Assembly (NCBI GenBank): GCA_934661195.1
Contig: CAKUJD010000006.1
Location: 124,001 to 188,000, forward strand
Origin: an uncultured Muribaculaceae bacterium
GTDB lineage: Bacteria > Bacteroidota > Bacteroidia > Bacteroidales > Muribaculaceae
Direction: 5' to 3'
Length of the DNA: 64,000 nucleotides
In this document: positions 42,176-51,201 of the stretch, piece by piece
Layout of the letters: every line of letters begins with the position of its first letter
Numbering within the stretch: the first letter of the stretch is position 1
Notes under the pieces: generated by a model
Seen by the model: the letters and a program-made list of their open reading frames with translations, nothing else
The model's database searches: none
Told to the model about the DNA's origin: nothing
Translations under genes and position numbers: made by a program

Positions 42176-42287
42176 AACTATGTAAGTGTTTTTTGTCTCT
42201 ATTTATATTGATTAGCTGCCGCAAAAATCGTGCCGCGCAGCTTGGCACTGACGCTGTGTCAGTCCACTCCCGCTGCAGCAGCCGGCA

Positions 42288-42331
42288 AAAAAGCAATGCC
42301 CCGCGCTGTGCATGGTGGGCGCGGGGCATTG
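42288..42331 (-). terminator. intrinsic terminator of the S9 peptidase gene
   Basis: On the minus strand a 13-bp stem (42331-42319 with 42306-42294) with 12-nt loop is followed by GCTTTTTTG. It lies 26 nt after the stop at 42357. Confidence 0.9.
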
Positions 42332-42356
42332 GGCTTATTGGTGGAGTAATGCTTTG

Positions 42357-44468
42357 TTACTTCTTGGGCTTGAGCCACTGGTCGAACCACTTGAAGAATT
42401 CGCGCTGCCACAGCACGGAGTTCTGCGGCTTCACAATCCAGTGGTTTTCGCTGGGGAACGACACGAAGCGCGCGGGCAGGCCCATGAGTTTGGCTGCGTT
42501 GAACGCCTGCATGCCTTGGGTGAACGAAATGCGGTAGTCCTTCTCGCCCACGGTCACCATGATGGGGCTGTTCCAGTTTTGCACAAACTTGTGGGGGTCG
42601 GCCGTCTTAAATGTGTTCTGGGCTGCGGCGTTGTCCTTGTCCCAGAATGCGCCGCCCATGTCCCAGTTGGCAAACCACATCTCCTCGGTTTCGAGATACT
42701 GAGCCTCGAGGTTGAAGATGCCGGCGTGGGCCAGGAAGCAGGCAAAGCGCTTGTCCTGGTTGTGTCCGGCCAGCCAATAGGTGCTGTAGCCGCCATAGCT
42801 GGCGCCGGTGCAGCCAATGTGCTCGCCGTCGACGTAGGGGAACTTCTTCATGTAGTCAACCGCGCTCATGTAGTCCTTCATGTTCTGGCCGCCGTAGTCT
42901 TTCGAGATTTGGGCGTTCCACTCGGTGCCGAAGCCAGGCAGGCCGCGGCGGTTGGGGGCAATCACTATGTAGCCGTTGGCGGCCATCAGGCGCAGGTTCC
43001 AGCGGTAGCTCCAGAACTGGCTCACGGGCGACTGCGGGCCGCCCTCGCAGAAGAGCAGCGCGGGATACTTCTTGTTGGGGTCGAAGTTGGGCGGCAGCAG
43101 CACCCAGGTGGTCATCTGCTTGCCGTCGGTGGTGGGCACCATGCGCTTCTCCACGGTGATGTCGGCCAGCTGGCCCATCAGGTCGTCGTTCACGCTGGTT
43201 ATCTTCAATGGCTCCTTGCCGGCCTTGGCCACCACATACAGCTCATCGGGCTGCTTCATCGAGTGGCGCATGGTCAGCACTCCGCCCTTGGCCATGGGCA
43301 CGATGGCGGCGTAGTCCCACTGGCCATCGGCCACCGTCTCCACCTTGCGGGTGGCCACGTTGATGCGGAACAGCGGAGCCGCGCCCTGGTAGGCGGCCAG
43401 GAAGTAGATGTACTTCTCATCGGCCGACCATGCAATGGCGTCGGCCGTGTAGTCCCAGTCCACAGTGATGTCCTGCTTCTGGCCGGTGGCCATGTCCATC
43501 ACCATAATGCGGTTTTTGTCGGCCTCATAGCCGTCGTGCTCCATCGATAGCCATGCCAGTTTGCGGCCGCTCTTGGAAAACACGGGGTAGGTGTCATAGC
43601 CCAGGTTGCCCTCGGTGAGGTTCTTCACCGTCTTGCCCGTGGCCACGTCCCACTGGTAGAGGTCGCTGTTGGTGGATATGGCGTAGGCCTTGCCCGTCTT
43701 TTTGCGGCACACATACACCAGACTCTTGCCGTCGGGCGCCCATGCCAGCGACTCCACGCCGCCCCAGGGTTTCATGGGGCTTTCATAGGGCTCGCCCTCA
43801 AGCACGTCGCGCAGGTTGCTCACGGCATTGCCGTCGAAGTCGCCCACAAAGGGGTGGGGCACTGTGGCCACCCACTCGTCCCAGTGGCGATACATCAGGT
43901 CGTCGATGATGCGGCCGTCGGCCTTAGGCAGGTCGGGATACACGTCCTGAGCCGTCTGGCCATACTTCACCTGGCTTATCACCACTATCTTCTTCTGGTC
44001 GTCGCTCAGCTTAAAGCCGTCCACACCGCCCTTCACCGCGCTCACGCAGCGGCGGCCCGTGCCGTCGGCATTCATCGTCCACACCTGGTAGTCGCCGTTG
44101 TCGTCGGGATAGATAAAGGCGATGCGGCTGCCGCCGTCAATCCACACGGCGTTTTGCTCCGAGCTCTTGGTGCGTGTGAGCTGGCGGGCGTTTTTGCCGT
44201 CAATGTCCACCACCCATAACTCGCGGTTGCTCTTGTTCTGTTCCACGCTGGGATACGACACGCCGTAGAGCACGCGCTTGCCGTCGGGCGACAGCTGCGG
44301 GTCGCTGACGCGGCCCAGAGCATTCAGCAGCTCGGGCGTGAACTGGCCGTTCTCCACCTTCACCACAGGCTTCTCGATGAGCGGAGCCTCGGCCTCGGCG
44401 GCCTGTGCGCCCGACACGGCGGTGAGGGCCGTGAGCGAAGCCATTACAGTTTGCTTGAAATAGTTCAT
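42357..44468 (-). CDS. secreted S9-family prolyl oligopeptidase-like serine peptidase
   Basis: From ATG 44468 the product is 703 residues, with a signal peptide (~1-23, ASLTALTAVSGAQA). A WD40-like beta-propeller (~40-420, with GKRVLY, DGKNARQL and SPDGK-type blades) is followed by an alpha/beta hydrolase with GASYGGYS (nucleophile S557), EKDYRIS and a C-terminal ENHWI histidine. This is the DPP-IV/acylaminoacyl peptidase group, used by Bacteroidales to release dipeptides in the periplasm. A longer in-frame start at 44657 lies in a repeat and is rejected. Confidence 0.95.
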   Translation of the reverse strand: MNYFKQTVMASLTALTAVSGAQAAEAEAPLIEKPVVKVENGQFTPELLNALGRVSDPQLSPDGKRVLYGVSYPSVEQNKSNRELWVVDIDGKNARQLTRTKSSEQNAVWIDGGSRIAFIYPDDNGDYQVWTMNADGTGRRCVSAVKGGVDGFKLSDDQKKIVVISQVKYGQTAQDVYPDLPKADGRIIDDLMYRHWDEWVATVPHPFVGDFDGNAVSNLRDVLEGEPYESPMKPWGGVESLAWAPDGKSLVYVCRKKTGKAYAISTNSDLYQWDVATGKTVKNLTEGNLGYDTYPVFSKSGRKLAWLSMEHDGYEADKNRIMVMDMATGQKQDITVDWDYTADAIAWSADEKYIYFLAAYQGAAPLFRINVATRKVETVADGQWDYAAIVPMAKGGVLTMRHSMKQPDELYVVAKAGKEPLKITSVNDDLMGQLADITVEKRMVPTTDGKQMTTWVLLPPNFDPNKKYPALLFCEGGPQSPVSQFWSYRWNLRLMAANGYIVIAPNRRGLPGFGTEWNAQISKDYGGQNMKDYMSAVDYMKKFPYVDGEHIGCTGASYGGYSTYWLAGHNQDKRFACFLAHAGIFNLEAQYLETEEMWFANWDMGGAFWDKDNAAAQNTFKTADPHKFVQNWNSPIMVTVGEKDYRISFTQGMQAFNAAKLMGLPARFVSFPSENHWIVKPQNSVLWQREFFKWFDQWLKPKK

Positions 44469-44524
44469 AATGATGTAGTGTTTATTTTTGTTACGTCTTT
44501 TTGCCAATTGATGCAATCCAATGG

Positions 44525-44556
44525 CAAAATTACCCAAATCCGCCCACCCCGCCAAA
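44525..44556 (-). promoter_or_regulatory. promoter for the S9 peptidase
   Basis: On the minus strand TAATTTTG (44532-44525) follows TTTG (44556-44553) by 20 nt, a full consensus match. The start codon at 44468 is 57 nt downstream. Confidence 0.7.
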
Positions 44557-44620
44557 CATTGCCGCCCCCAAAATGCCGCCTCCCTCCGACAAGGCGCGCA
44601 GCGCCATCCCCGAAAAAAGA

Positions 44621-44687
44621 CGACAATAGAGACAATGTCAGACAAAATCCTGTGCAAAAAATTGTCTCCTAGTTGTCTCTATTGTCG
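44621..44687. repeat. hairpin repeat, copy 1
   Basis: A perfect 15-bp inverted repeat (CGACAATAGAGACAA at 44621-44635 with its complement at 44673-44687) encloses 37 nt. A related copy lies at 46304-46375, in the same orientation, so the two flank the serpin gene as direct repeats. The left flanks also match (ccgaaaa). This copy lies 27 nt after the serpin stop and could act as a terminator. Confidence 0.85.
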
Positions 44688-44713
44688 TTTGATTAATGAG
44701 TGCGCTGCTGGCG

Positions 44714-45940
44714 TCACTGCATTCCGGCCATGGTCTGCACCTTGCCGATGGCCAGAATCACGCCCGTCGACCGCTCGCGAATCAGATACACAAACGGGCT
44801 GTCCACAGTGAACTTTCCGCCAATGTAGGCTATGTCGCCGAGCACGGTGCCAGTGGCGGCAGCCACTTTGGTGCCGTTTTCGTCAACTTTCACCCAAAGC
44901 TGTTGCACGCACTGCGTCACCGTCAGTTGTTTATTTGCAATGCCGCTGAAGTCTGCATCGCCAAAAGCCTTGCTAATGCCTAATGATTTCAGCTGCTCGA
45001 TGAGATTGTAGCTGTATTTAGCCTCGAACTTTGGCATTTGCACAATCACCGATTTCGATGGTGTGATGGCCGAGATTAAGTCACTTATGCGCTTGTGGGT
45101 GAGCGAGGCGGCAAATTCATTGATTTTGTGCTTGTCTTTGGGCACTATCACATCCATCACAAACGAGCCGTTGCCGTAGTCCAACTCAAGCACGTCGGCC
45201 TCGTCGGTTGAGGCTATGCCGGCGTCCATAGTACCGTGCATCATCATGCACTGCTCCTTTTCTCCCTGCCAATTGCTGAATTCACCGCTTTTTGTGGCTT
45301 TTGTCTCGAAGCGTTTGGCCCACTTGCCGTCAAACATCATTGTGTTGACTAGGCACACTGAAGATGTTGGGTCGATTTCATCTAACAGCTTGCTGATTTT
45401 TCCTCCAGTAGCATCGCTTGCCCACTGGTTGATTTTTGTGAGGGCGTTCGGGCCGCTAAAGTCAATGGTCGAAACTGTTGCCCCATAGTAGCTGTGCAGC
45501 GCCTCGATGTAATTTGCCATTGGCGAGGTGGTGTTAGACACCCATAATGCATTGGCAGTATTCAGACTTACTTTGCTGTCGGCTCCCGTGAGGCCTGATG
45601 TCACGGTTTTGTAAAACTCGTTGATGTCATTAATCGATGCCTTGCCGGCAAAGTGCATGGCATTCATGATTTCATCTAAAGTCTCCCCTTTGGCCCCGTT
45701 GGCAAGCATCGCCAGCGACAGCTGTGTGCTGTATGGAGCTATTAGGGCGTTCTCTTTGGGGTCGTTGGCAGCCTTAAAGGCGTCGATGGCAAACTCGTTG
45801 CCATCTTCCGCCAGCATGTGCTGCTCCTGAGTGAGCTGTATCTCAGCCCGTGGCTCTTGCTGTTCATTGTTGTCGTCGTTGCAGGCCGTCAGTGCCACCA
45901 TGGCCAAAACTGCGGCCACAAAAATCTTGTAAACTTTCAT
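44714..45940 (-). CDS. lipoprotein serpin (serine/cysteine protease inhibitor)
   Basis: The 408-residue protein has a lipoprotein signal with lipobox LTAC (C20), an acidic spacer rich in D, N and E, and a full serpin fold. Landmarks are NALIAPYSTQLSLAMLANGA (serpin NxxxSPxS region), NTMMFDGKWAKRF and TVDSPFVYLIRE near the C-terminus. The reactive-loop hinge is E354-N-G-T followed by small residues KVAAAT, the pattern of inhibitory serpins. By counting from P17, P1 would lie near the Ile of LGDIAYIGG; that is approximate. An outer-membrane serpin could protect the cell from host or rival proteases (compare Tannerella miropin). The gene is visibly less GC-rich than its neighbours and is flanked by direct repeats, suggesting acquisition. 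Confidence 0.93.
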   Translation of the reverse strand: MKVYKIFVAAVLAMVALTACNDDNNEQQEPRAEIQLTQEQHMLAEDGNEFAIDAFKAANDPKENALIAPYSTQLSLAMLANGAKGETLDEIMNAMHFAGKASINDINEFYKTVTSGLTGADSKVSLNTANALWVSNTTSPMANYIEALHSYYGATVSTIDFSGPNALTKINQWASDATGGKISKLLDEIDPTSSVCLVNTMMFDGKWAKRFETKATKSGEFSNWQGEKEQCMMMHGTMDAGIASTDEADVLELDYGNGSFVMDVIVPKDKHKINEFAASLTHKRISDLISAITPSKSVIVQMPKFEAKYSYNLIEQLKSLGISKAFGDADFSGIANKQLTVTQCVQQLWVKVDENGTKVAAATGTVLGDIAYIGGKFTVDSPFVYLIRERSTGVILAIGKVQTMAGMQ

Positions 45941-46003
45941 AATGCGTAGTTTTATTAAGTTGATAGTCATGTTTATTTCTTTGAGATATATGTTGCACTT
46001 ATG

Positions 46004-46114
46004 TCATACACGGCGTGCTGCCATTGCAGGCTCCGCGTTTTGGTCGTAGCTGCACGAGTTGAAGCACGCTATGCCAATTGCTGCAGTGATTAGTGTTAAT
46101 AGCTTACCTTTCAC
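46004..46114 (-). CDS. possible tiny lipoprotein-like peptide
   Basis: A GTG-initiated frame encodes 36 residues: a basic start (KGK), a hydrophobic segment (LLTLITAAIGIACFNSC) and a short polar tail ending in AARRV. It resembles entericidin-type small lipoproteins, with IGIAC or FNSC as possible lipoboxes. The GTG start, small size and lack of clear promoter make it uncertain. It lies 63 nt upstream of the serpin start on the same strand. Confidence 0.35.
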   Translation of the reverse strand: MKGKLLTLITAAIGIACFNSCSYDQNAEPAMAARRV

Positions 46115-46303
46115 AATTAATGGTTTTTGTTAATAAAGTGTCTGATAGCCATTATTATTGGCGCTCCAGAGTTAATGCTTTAAAATGTTAAAATCAATAG
46201 GTTGCGTAACATTTTGTAAAAAGTTACGGAATGTGTGCATCCAAGCCACTAATCTTGAACAAAGCCCCGCAAGCCATATAGTAGCAATCCCCGAAAAGCA
46301 CAA

Positions 46304-46375
46304 CGACAATAGAGACAATATTAGACAAAATGCCGTAGGCATTGGCCTATTTCCCAACCTTTGTCTCTGTTGTCG
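46304..46375. repeat. hairpin repeat, copy 2
   Basis: The inverted repeat (46304-46318 with 46361-46375) has 15 bp with one G:T pair and a 42-nt loop. Its left arm is identical to that of copy 1. Both copies share gacaatagagacaat and agacaaaat. Confidence 0.85.
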
Positions 46376-46443
46376 GTTAATCGAAGCTGCCACACCGCGC
46401 TATCGGTGTAGCGTGGCCGACTTGAGCGATGACGGGGAATGCG

Positions 46444-46482
46444 GCGAGGGGCTGTGACCGGGATTCGGTCGCAGCCCCTCGC
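46444..46482 (-). terminator. strong hairpin ending the glycine cleavage operon
   Basis: A 17-bp stem with one G:T pair (46482-46466 with 46460-46444) and a 5-nt loop lies 21 nt after the lpd stop. No T-run follows on the minus strand, but the stability makes a terminator or transcript-stabilising role likely. Confidence 0.8.
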
Positions 46483-46503
46483 ATATGGGGTGTGTGGCGC
46501 GCG

Positions 46504-47850
46504 TTAGAACTGGCGGGCAACTGCCTGCACTGCCTCGCTGAGGGTGGGGTGGCCGTGTATGGCGGCCGCAAGGTCGCCCACGGTGCTGCCGGCGTTCATT
46601 GCCATCACCACTTCCTGTATCAGGTCGCTCGCATGCGGGCCGCAAATGTGGCAGCCAACTATGGTGCGGTCGGCATTGCTAACTATCATCTTCACAAGGC
46701 CGTCGGTCTCGCCCATCGACAGGGCTTTGCCGTTGCTACGGAAGAAGCCTTTCTTCACGGTCACGTCGAGCTCTTGCGCCTTGCACAGCTCTTCGGTGAG
46801 TCCCACCATGGCCAGCTCGGGCTGGGTGAACACCGCGCTCGGCACTATGCCGAGCTTCACGGAGCTCTCCTTGCCGGTGATGTGGGCCAAGGCCACCATG
46901 CCCTGGGCTGTGGCGGCGTGGGCCAGCATGCACTGGCCGTTGACGTCGCCAATGGCGTAGATGCTGGGCACGCTGGTCATCATGTGGCTGTCGACCTCGA
47001 TGCCGCGGCGGCCCACAGCCACTCCGGCCTGCTCAAGGCCCTCGGGCAGCACGGGCTTGCGCCCCACGGCCATCAGGGCCTTCTGGCACTCCAGCTGTTG
47101 TGGCTTGCCCTTGAGGTCGTAGCTCACCGTGAGGCCTGACGCCGTGCGCTCGATGGCGGTGACTGCCGCCTGGGTGATGAACTTCACGCCTTGCTTTTGC
47201 AGCACTGTGCGCAGGCGCTTGGCCACGTCTTTGTCAAACGGGGGCAGAATCTCTTTGCAGTATTCCACCACCGTCACTTCCACGCCGTAGGCCGCGAATA
47301 TGCCGGCAAACTCCATGCCTATCACTCCGCCGCCTATCACGCACATTTGCCGCGGCAGGCTGGTCATGGCCAGTGCCTCACCGCTGCTCATGGTCAGGTC
47401 GGCGCCTGGAATGGTCAGGTTGCGCGGCTCGCTGCCTGTGGCTATCACTATGTGGCTTGCCGTGAGGGTCTGCTTGCCGCCGTCGATGCTCACCGTGTGG
47501 GCATCGGCTATCGAGGCCTCGCCATTGATGAGCGTGATGCCGGGTGCCGACATCAGCTGTGTCACGCCTTGGCGCAGCTGCTCGACCACGGCGGCCTTGT
47601 GGCGCGCGGCGGCCGAGTAGTCGGCCGTGACAGCGCCGCAGTCGATGCCGTAGGCCGAGGCCGAGCGCACCGTGCGCAGCACTTGCGCGCAGTGGCACAG
47701 CGCCTTGGTGGGTATGCAGCCGTGGTTCAGGCATGTGCCGCCCACAAATCCGCGCTCCACAATGGCTGTGTTCAGCCCTTGGCGGGCAGCCTCGGCGGCC
47801 ATCTCATAGCCGCCGGGGCCGGCTCCTATTATAAGAATGTCGTAGTCCAT
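46504..47850 (-). CDS. lpdA: dihydrolipoyl dehydrogenase
   Basis: The 448-residue flavoprotein has the FAD motif GAGPGGYEMA (9-18), the redox disulfide GGTCLNHGC (C40, C45), the NAD motif GGGVIGMEFAG (~174) and the C-terminal catalytic HPTLSEAV (His-Glu dyad provided by the dimer partner). It reoxidises dihydrolipoyl-GcvH with NAD+. It is the last gene of the gcv operon, 22 nt after gcvPB, so this copy is the L-protein of glycine cleavage rather than of a 2-oxoacid complex. Confidence 0.96.
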   Translation of the reverse strand: MDYDILIIGAGPGGYEMAAEAARQGLNTAIVERGFVGGTCLNHGCIPTKALCHCAQVLRTVRSASAYGIDCGAVTADYSAAARHKAAVVEQLRQGVTQLMSAPGITLINGEASIADAHTVSIDGGKQTLTASHIVIATGSEPRNLTIPGADLTMSSGEALAMTSLPRQMCVIGGGVIGMEFAGIFAAYGVEVTVVEYCKEILPPFDKDVAKRLRTVLQKQGVKFITQAAVTAIERTASGLTVSYDLKGKPQQLECQKALMAVGRKPVLPEGLEQAGVAVGRRGIEVDSHMMTSVPSIYAIGDVNGQCMLAHAATAQGMVALAHITGKESSVKLGIVPSAVFTQPELAMVGLTEELCKAQELDVTVKKGFFRSNGKALSMGETDGLVKMIVSNADRTIVGCHICGPHASDLIQEVVMAMNAGSTVGDLAAAIHGHPTLSEAVQAVARQF

Positions 47851-47872
47851 ACCGAAAAATGCTAAGTGTGTG

Positions 47873-49345
47873 TTATGCCTCGGCTGCCAGCTCGCGCCAT
47901 GTGACTATGGGGTGCAGAGCAGCCTTGGTGTCGTCGAGGCGGCGCACAGGGGTGTTGTGCGGCGCGCCCTTCACCAGTTCGGGCTGCTCTTTGGCCTCTT
48001 TGGCAATCTTGCGCATCACCTCGATAAACGAGTCGAGTGTCTCCTTGCTCTCGTTCTCGGTGGGCTCAATCATCATAGCCTCGTGGAACAGCAGCGGGAA
48101 GTAGATGGTGGGTGCGTGATAGCCATAGTCGAGCAGACGCTTGGCCACGTCGAGGGTGGTGACGCCAGTGCTCTTGTCCTTGAGGCCGTCGAACACAAAC
48201 TCGTGCTTGCATACGCCCGTCAGCGGAAGTTCGTAGCAGTCTTTCAGCTGCTCCTTCACATAGTTGGCGTTGAGCGTGGCCAGCGGGCCCACGTGCTTAA
48301 TCTGGTCGCGGCCAAGAGTCAGGATGTAGGCGTAGGCACGCATTATCACGGCAAAGTTGCCTGTGTGCAGCGATATTGAGCCAAGCGAGTCGGCGCCCAT
48401 CTCCACACTGAGTGTGCCGTCGGACTTGCGCACCACCTGCGGGTTGGGCAGAAACTGCTCAAGCCCCTTGCGCACGCCCACGGGGCCCGAGCCGGGACCG
48501 CCGCCGCCGTGAGGGGTCGAGAATGTCTTGTGCAGGTTGATGTGCATTATGTCGAAGCCTATGTCGCCGGGACGCACCTCGCCCAGCATGGGGTTGAGGT
48601 TGGCTCCGTCGTAATACATCAGGCCGCCGCACTTGTGCACCATCTGCGCAATTTCGGCTATGCTGTGTTCGAATATGCCCAGCGTGTTGGGGTTGGTCAT
48701 CATCATGCCGGCCACCGTGTCGTCGAGCTTGGTGGCAAGGTCGGCAGTGTCGACAGTGCCGTCGGGCAGGCTCTTCACCTGCACCACATCGAGGCCGCAC
48801 ACCGCAGCGCTGGCGGGGTTGGTGCCGTGTGCCGAGTCGGGCACAATCACCTTGGTGCGCTTGTCGTCATGGCGGCTGCGGTGGTAGCTGCGCATCACCA
48901 TCAGGCCGGTGAGTTCGCCGTGGGCGCCTGCGTAGGGGTTAAGGGTGAAGCGGCTCATTCCCGAAATCTCGGCCAGGCTGCGCTGCAGGCCGTCGTACAC
49001 CTCAAGCGCGCCCTGCACAGTGGCGGCAGGCTGCAGCGGGTGAAGCGAGGCGAACTGCGGCATGGCGGCAATCTCTTCGTTGATTTTGGGGTTGTACTTC
49101 ATGGTGCATGAGCCCAGCGGATAGAATCCGGTGTCTACGCCAAAGTTGTTGTTGCTCATGTTGGTGTAGTGGCGCACCACTGTCAGCTCGTCCACCTCGG
49201 GCAGGGCCGGTGCCTCACCGCGCATCAGCGTGGCGGGCAGCTCGCTCAGCTTGTGACCCTCAAATTCGTTGCGAGGCAGCGAGTACCCCCTGCGTCCTTC
49301 TTTCGAAAGCTCGAAAATCAGTTTTCCGTAATATGTATTGTTCAT
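47873..49345 (-). CDS. gcvPB: glycine dehydrogenase (decarboxylating) subunit 2
   Basis: The 490-residue protein is the C-terminal half of P-protein. The PLP-binding lysine is K273 in NLHKTFSTPHGGGGPGSG. FYPLGSCTMKYNP (~74-86) and SAHGTNPASA (~171) are family blocks. With GcvPA it decarboxylates glycine and passes the aminomethyl group to lipoyl-GcvH. It lies 34 nt after gcvPA. Many Bacteroides carry a fused GcvP, so the split form here is informative. Confidence 0.97.
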   Translation of the reverse strand: MNNTYYGKLIFELSKEGRRGYSLPRNEFEGHKLSELPATLMRGEAPALPEVDELTVVRHYTNMSNNNFGVDTGFYPLGSCTMKYNPKINEEIAAMPQFASLHPLQPAATVQGALEVYDGLQRSLAEISGMSRFTLNPYAGAHGELTGLMVMRSYHRSRHDDKRTKVIVPDSAHGTNPASAAVCGLDVVQVKSLPDGTVDTADLATKLDDTVAGMMMTNPNTLGIFEHSIAEIAQMVHKCGGLMYYDGANLNPMLGEVRPGDIGFDIMHINLHKTFSTPHGGGGPGSGPVGVRKGLEQFLPNPQVVRKSDGTLSVEMGADSLGSISLHTGNFAVIMRAYAYILTLGRDQIKHVGPLATLNANYVKEQLKDCYELPLTGVCKHEFVFDGLKDKSTGVTTLDVAKRLLDYGYHAPTIYFPLLFHEAMMIEPTENESKETLDSFIEVMRKIAKEAKEQPELVKGAPHNTPVRRLDDTKAALHPIVTWRELAAEA

Positions 49346-49379
49346 TGTTTCTTACGCTGTTTTTATAAGGGGGTGTGAA

Positions 49380-50705
49380 TTAAAACTCTTTTACTAACTG
49401 CACCAGGCGGTCGATTTCCTGCTTGCTGCGCATTTCGGTCACGCACAACATCAGTTTGCCGTCGGCCACCTTGACGCCAGCCAGCACGCCCTTGTCGGCG
49501 CAGTGCTTTATCAGTGCGTCCACGTCGAGGCTGGTGCTCATCACAAACTCGTTGAGGAATGGCTTGCCGGGGTAGGCCAGCTGCATCTTTCCGGTTTTGT
49601 CCAGCTCGTCGGCCAGGTAGTGTGCGCCGCCGTAGCCCAGCTCGTTCACCTCGCGCAGGCCCTGCTTGCCCATGAGCGACATGTACACCGTCACATACAG
49701 TGCCATGAGGCTCTCGTTCGAGCAAATGTTGCTTGTGGCCTTCTCGCGGCGAATGTGCTGCTCGCGCGCCTGCAGTGTGAGCACGAATGTGCGCTTGCCG
49801 TCGAGGTCGGTGGTGGCTCCCACTATGCGGCCCGGCATTTTGCGTATCAGCTTCTTGCTGGTGCACATGAAGCCCACGTATGGGCCGCCGTAGCTCATGG
49901 GTATGCCCAGGCTCTGGCCGTCGCCCACGGCAATGTCGGCGCCCCACTCGCCAGGGGTCTTTATCACTCCCAGCGCCGAGGCGTTGCAGTTCATTATCAG
50001 CAGGGCCTTGCTTGCGTGGCAGGTGTCGGCCCAGCCTGTGTAGTCTTCCAGAATGCCATAGTAGTTGGGTGCGGCCACAATCACGCCGGCGGCATCGCCG
50101 CGTCCCACCTTGGCCTCAAAGTCGGCACGGCTTGTCACGCCGCCTTCTTCGGCAATCATCTCCACCTCCACGCCGTGATAGCTGGCGTAGGTCTTTACCA
50201 CGCGCAGCACGGCGGGGTTGACGGTGGCCGACACCAGCACGCGGCGGCGCTTCTTAGCATTGGCCACGGCCATCATCATAGCCTCGGCGGTGGCGGTGGC
50301 GCCGTCGTACATCGACGCGTTGCTCACCTCCATGCCTGTGAGTTCGGCCATCATGCTCTGGTACTCGAATATGTATTGCAGAGTGCCTTGCGAAATTTCG
50401 GCCTGATAGGGCGTGTAGCTGGTGAGGAACTCACTGCGCTCCACTATGTTGCTCACCACGGCTGGCGAGTAGTGGTCTTGCACTCCGGCTCCGGCAAAGC
50501 ATGTGAGCGGCGAGTTTTTGGCAGCCAGCTGCTTGAAGAAGCGGCGCACCTCCACCTCGCTCATCGACTGGGGCAGGTCGTAGTCGCGGCCCAGGCGCAG
50601 CTCTTGCGGCACGTCGCCATACAGGTCGTCGAGCGACTTCAGTCCGCTTGCCTCCAGCATCTGCTTCACATCGGCCTCGGTGTGCGGAAAATATTTGTAA
50701 GTCAT
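49380..50705 (-). CDS. gcvPA: glycine dehydrogenase (decarboxylating) subunit 1
   Basis: From ATG 50705 the product is 441 residues. It begins MTYKYFPHTEADVKQML and has the conserved FAGAGVQDHYSPAVV (~75), YTPYQAEISQGTLQYIFEYQ (~103-122) and SYGGPYVGF (~270) blocks of the N-terminal half of P-protein. It lacks the PLP lysine, which is on GcvPB; the two form a heterotetramer. An in-frame start at 50780 overlaps the gcvH stop and gives a poor N-terminus. Confidence 0.96.
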   Translation of the reverse strand: MTYKYFPHTEADVKQMLEASGLKSLDDLYGDVPQELRLGRDYDLPQSMSEVEVRRFFKQLAAKNSPLTCFAGAGVQDHYSPAVVSNIVERSEFLTSYTPYQAEISQGTLQYIFEYQSMMAELTGMEVSNASMYDGATATAEAMMMAVANAKKRRRVLVSATVNPAVLRVVKTYASYHGVEVEMIAEEGGVTSRADFEAKVGRGDAAGVIVAAPNYYGILEDYTGWADTCHASKALLIMNCNASALGVIKTPGEWGADIAVGDGQSLGIPMSYGGPYVGFMCTSKKLIRKMPGRIVGATTDLDGKRTFVLTLQAREQHIRREKATSNICSNESLMALYVTVYMSLMGKQGLREVNELGYGGAHYLADELDKTGKMQLAYPGKPFLNEFVMSTSLDVDALIKHCADKGVLAGVKVADGKLMLCVTEMRSKQEIDRLVQLVKEF

Positions 50706-50769
50706 TATGTGATTATTCAAATTATGTGTGAAAAAAGAGTCTTTTTTTACTGTATGCGCTCCGCTTGTG

Positions 50770-51150
50770 TCACTCGCCAATGAACTTGGTGTAGGCCTCG
50801 GCGTTCATCAGCTTGTCGAGCTCGCTGGCGTCGCTCATCTTCACTTTTATAATCCAGTTGGCGAAGGCATCCTTGTTGATCAGGCCGGGTTCGTCTTCCA
50901 GAGCCTCGTTTATCTCAACCACAGTGCCGCTCACCGGGGTGTTGAGGTCGCTTGCGGCCTTCACGCTCTCCACTGCGCCAAACTCCTCGCCGGCTTCCAC
51001 CTCGTCGTCAACCTCGGGCATGTCCACATACACCACGTTGCCCAGTTCCTTCTGCGCATAGTCGGTGATGCCAATGTAGCCATATTCGCCCTCAACCTTC
51101 ACATATTCGTGTGATTCGCTATAATATAATCCTTCAATTACCTTGCTCAT
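50770..51150 (-). CDS. gcvH: glycine cleavage system H protein
   Basis: The 126-residue lipoyl carrier has the lipoylation lysine K64 in AVESVKAASD and the typical hybrid-motif beta sandwich (VIEGLYYSESHEYVKVEGE at the start, EPGLINKDAFANWIIKVK near 93). It shuttles the aminomethyl group between P, T and L proteins. It lies between gcvT (52 nt) and gcvPA (64 nt). Confidence 0.97.
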   Translation of the reverse strand: MSKVIEGLYYSESHEYVKVEGEYGYIGITDYAQKELGNVVYVDMPEVDDEVEAGEEFGAVESVKAASDLNTPVSGTVVEINEALEDEPGLINKDAFANWIIKVKMSDASELDKLMNAEAYTKFIGE

Positions 51151-51201
51151 AGTAGTCTTTTGTTTGTTATTTTGTTATGTAAAAAAATTTGAGTCTCAGT
51201 A

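Larger units (their letters stand above)
45941..46503. other. intergenic region upstream of the serpin gene
   Basis: This 563-nt AT-rich gap contains a possible 36-residue gene (46004-46114, minus), hairpin repeat copy 2 (46304-46375) and the lpd-side terminator (46444-46482). No full-consensus promoter for the serpin gene is seen. Confidence 0.6.

Noticed and set aside
46172..46393. 73-residue minus-strand open frame over hairpin repeat copy 2
   Set aside because: Its hydrophobic stretch is produced by the repeat arms; a similar string appears as a spurious extension of the S9 peptidase frame at copy 1.
50706..51201. Glycine riboswitch upstream of gcv genes
   Set aside because: The gaps around gcvH (64 and 51 nt) and the region before lplA are too short and show none of the tandem aptamer features.
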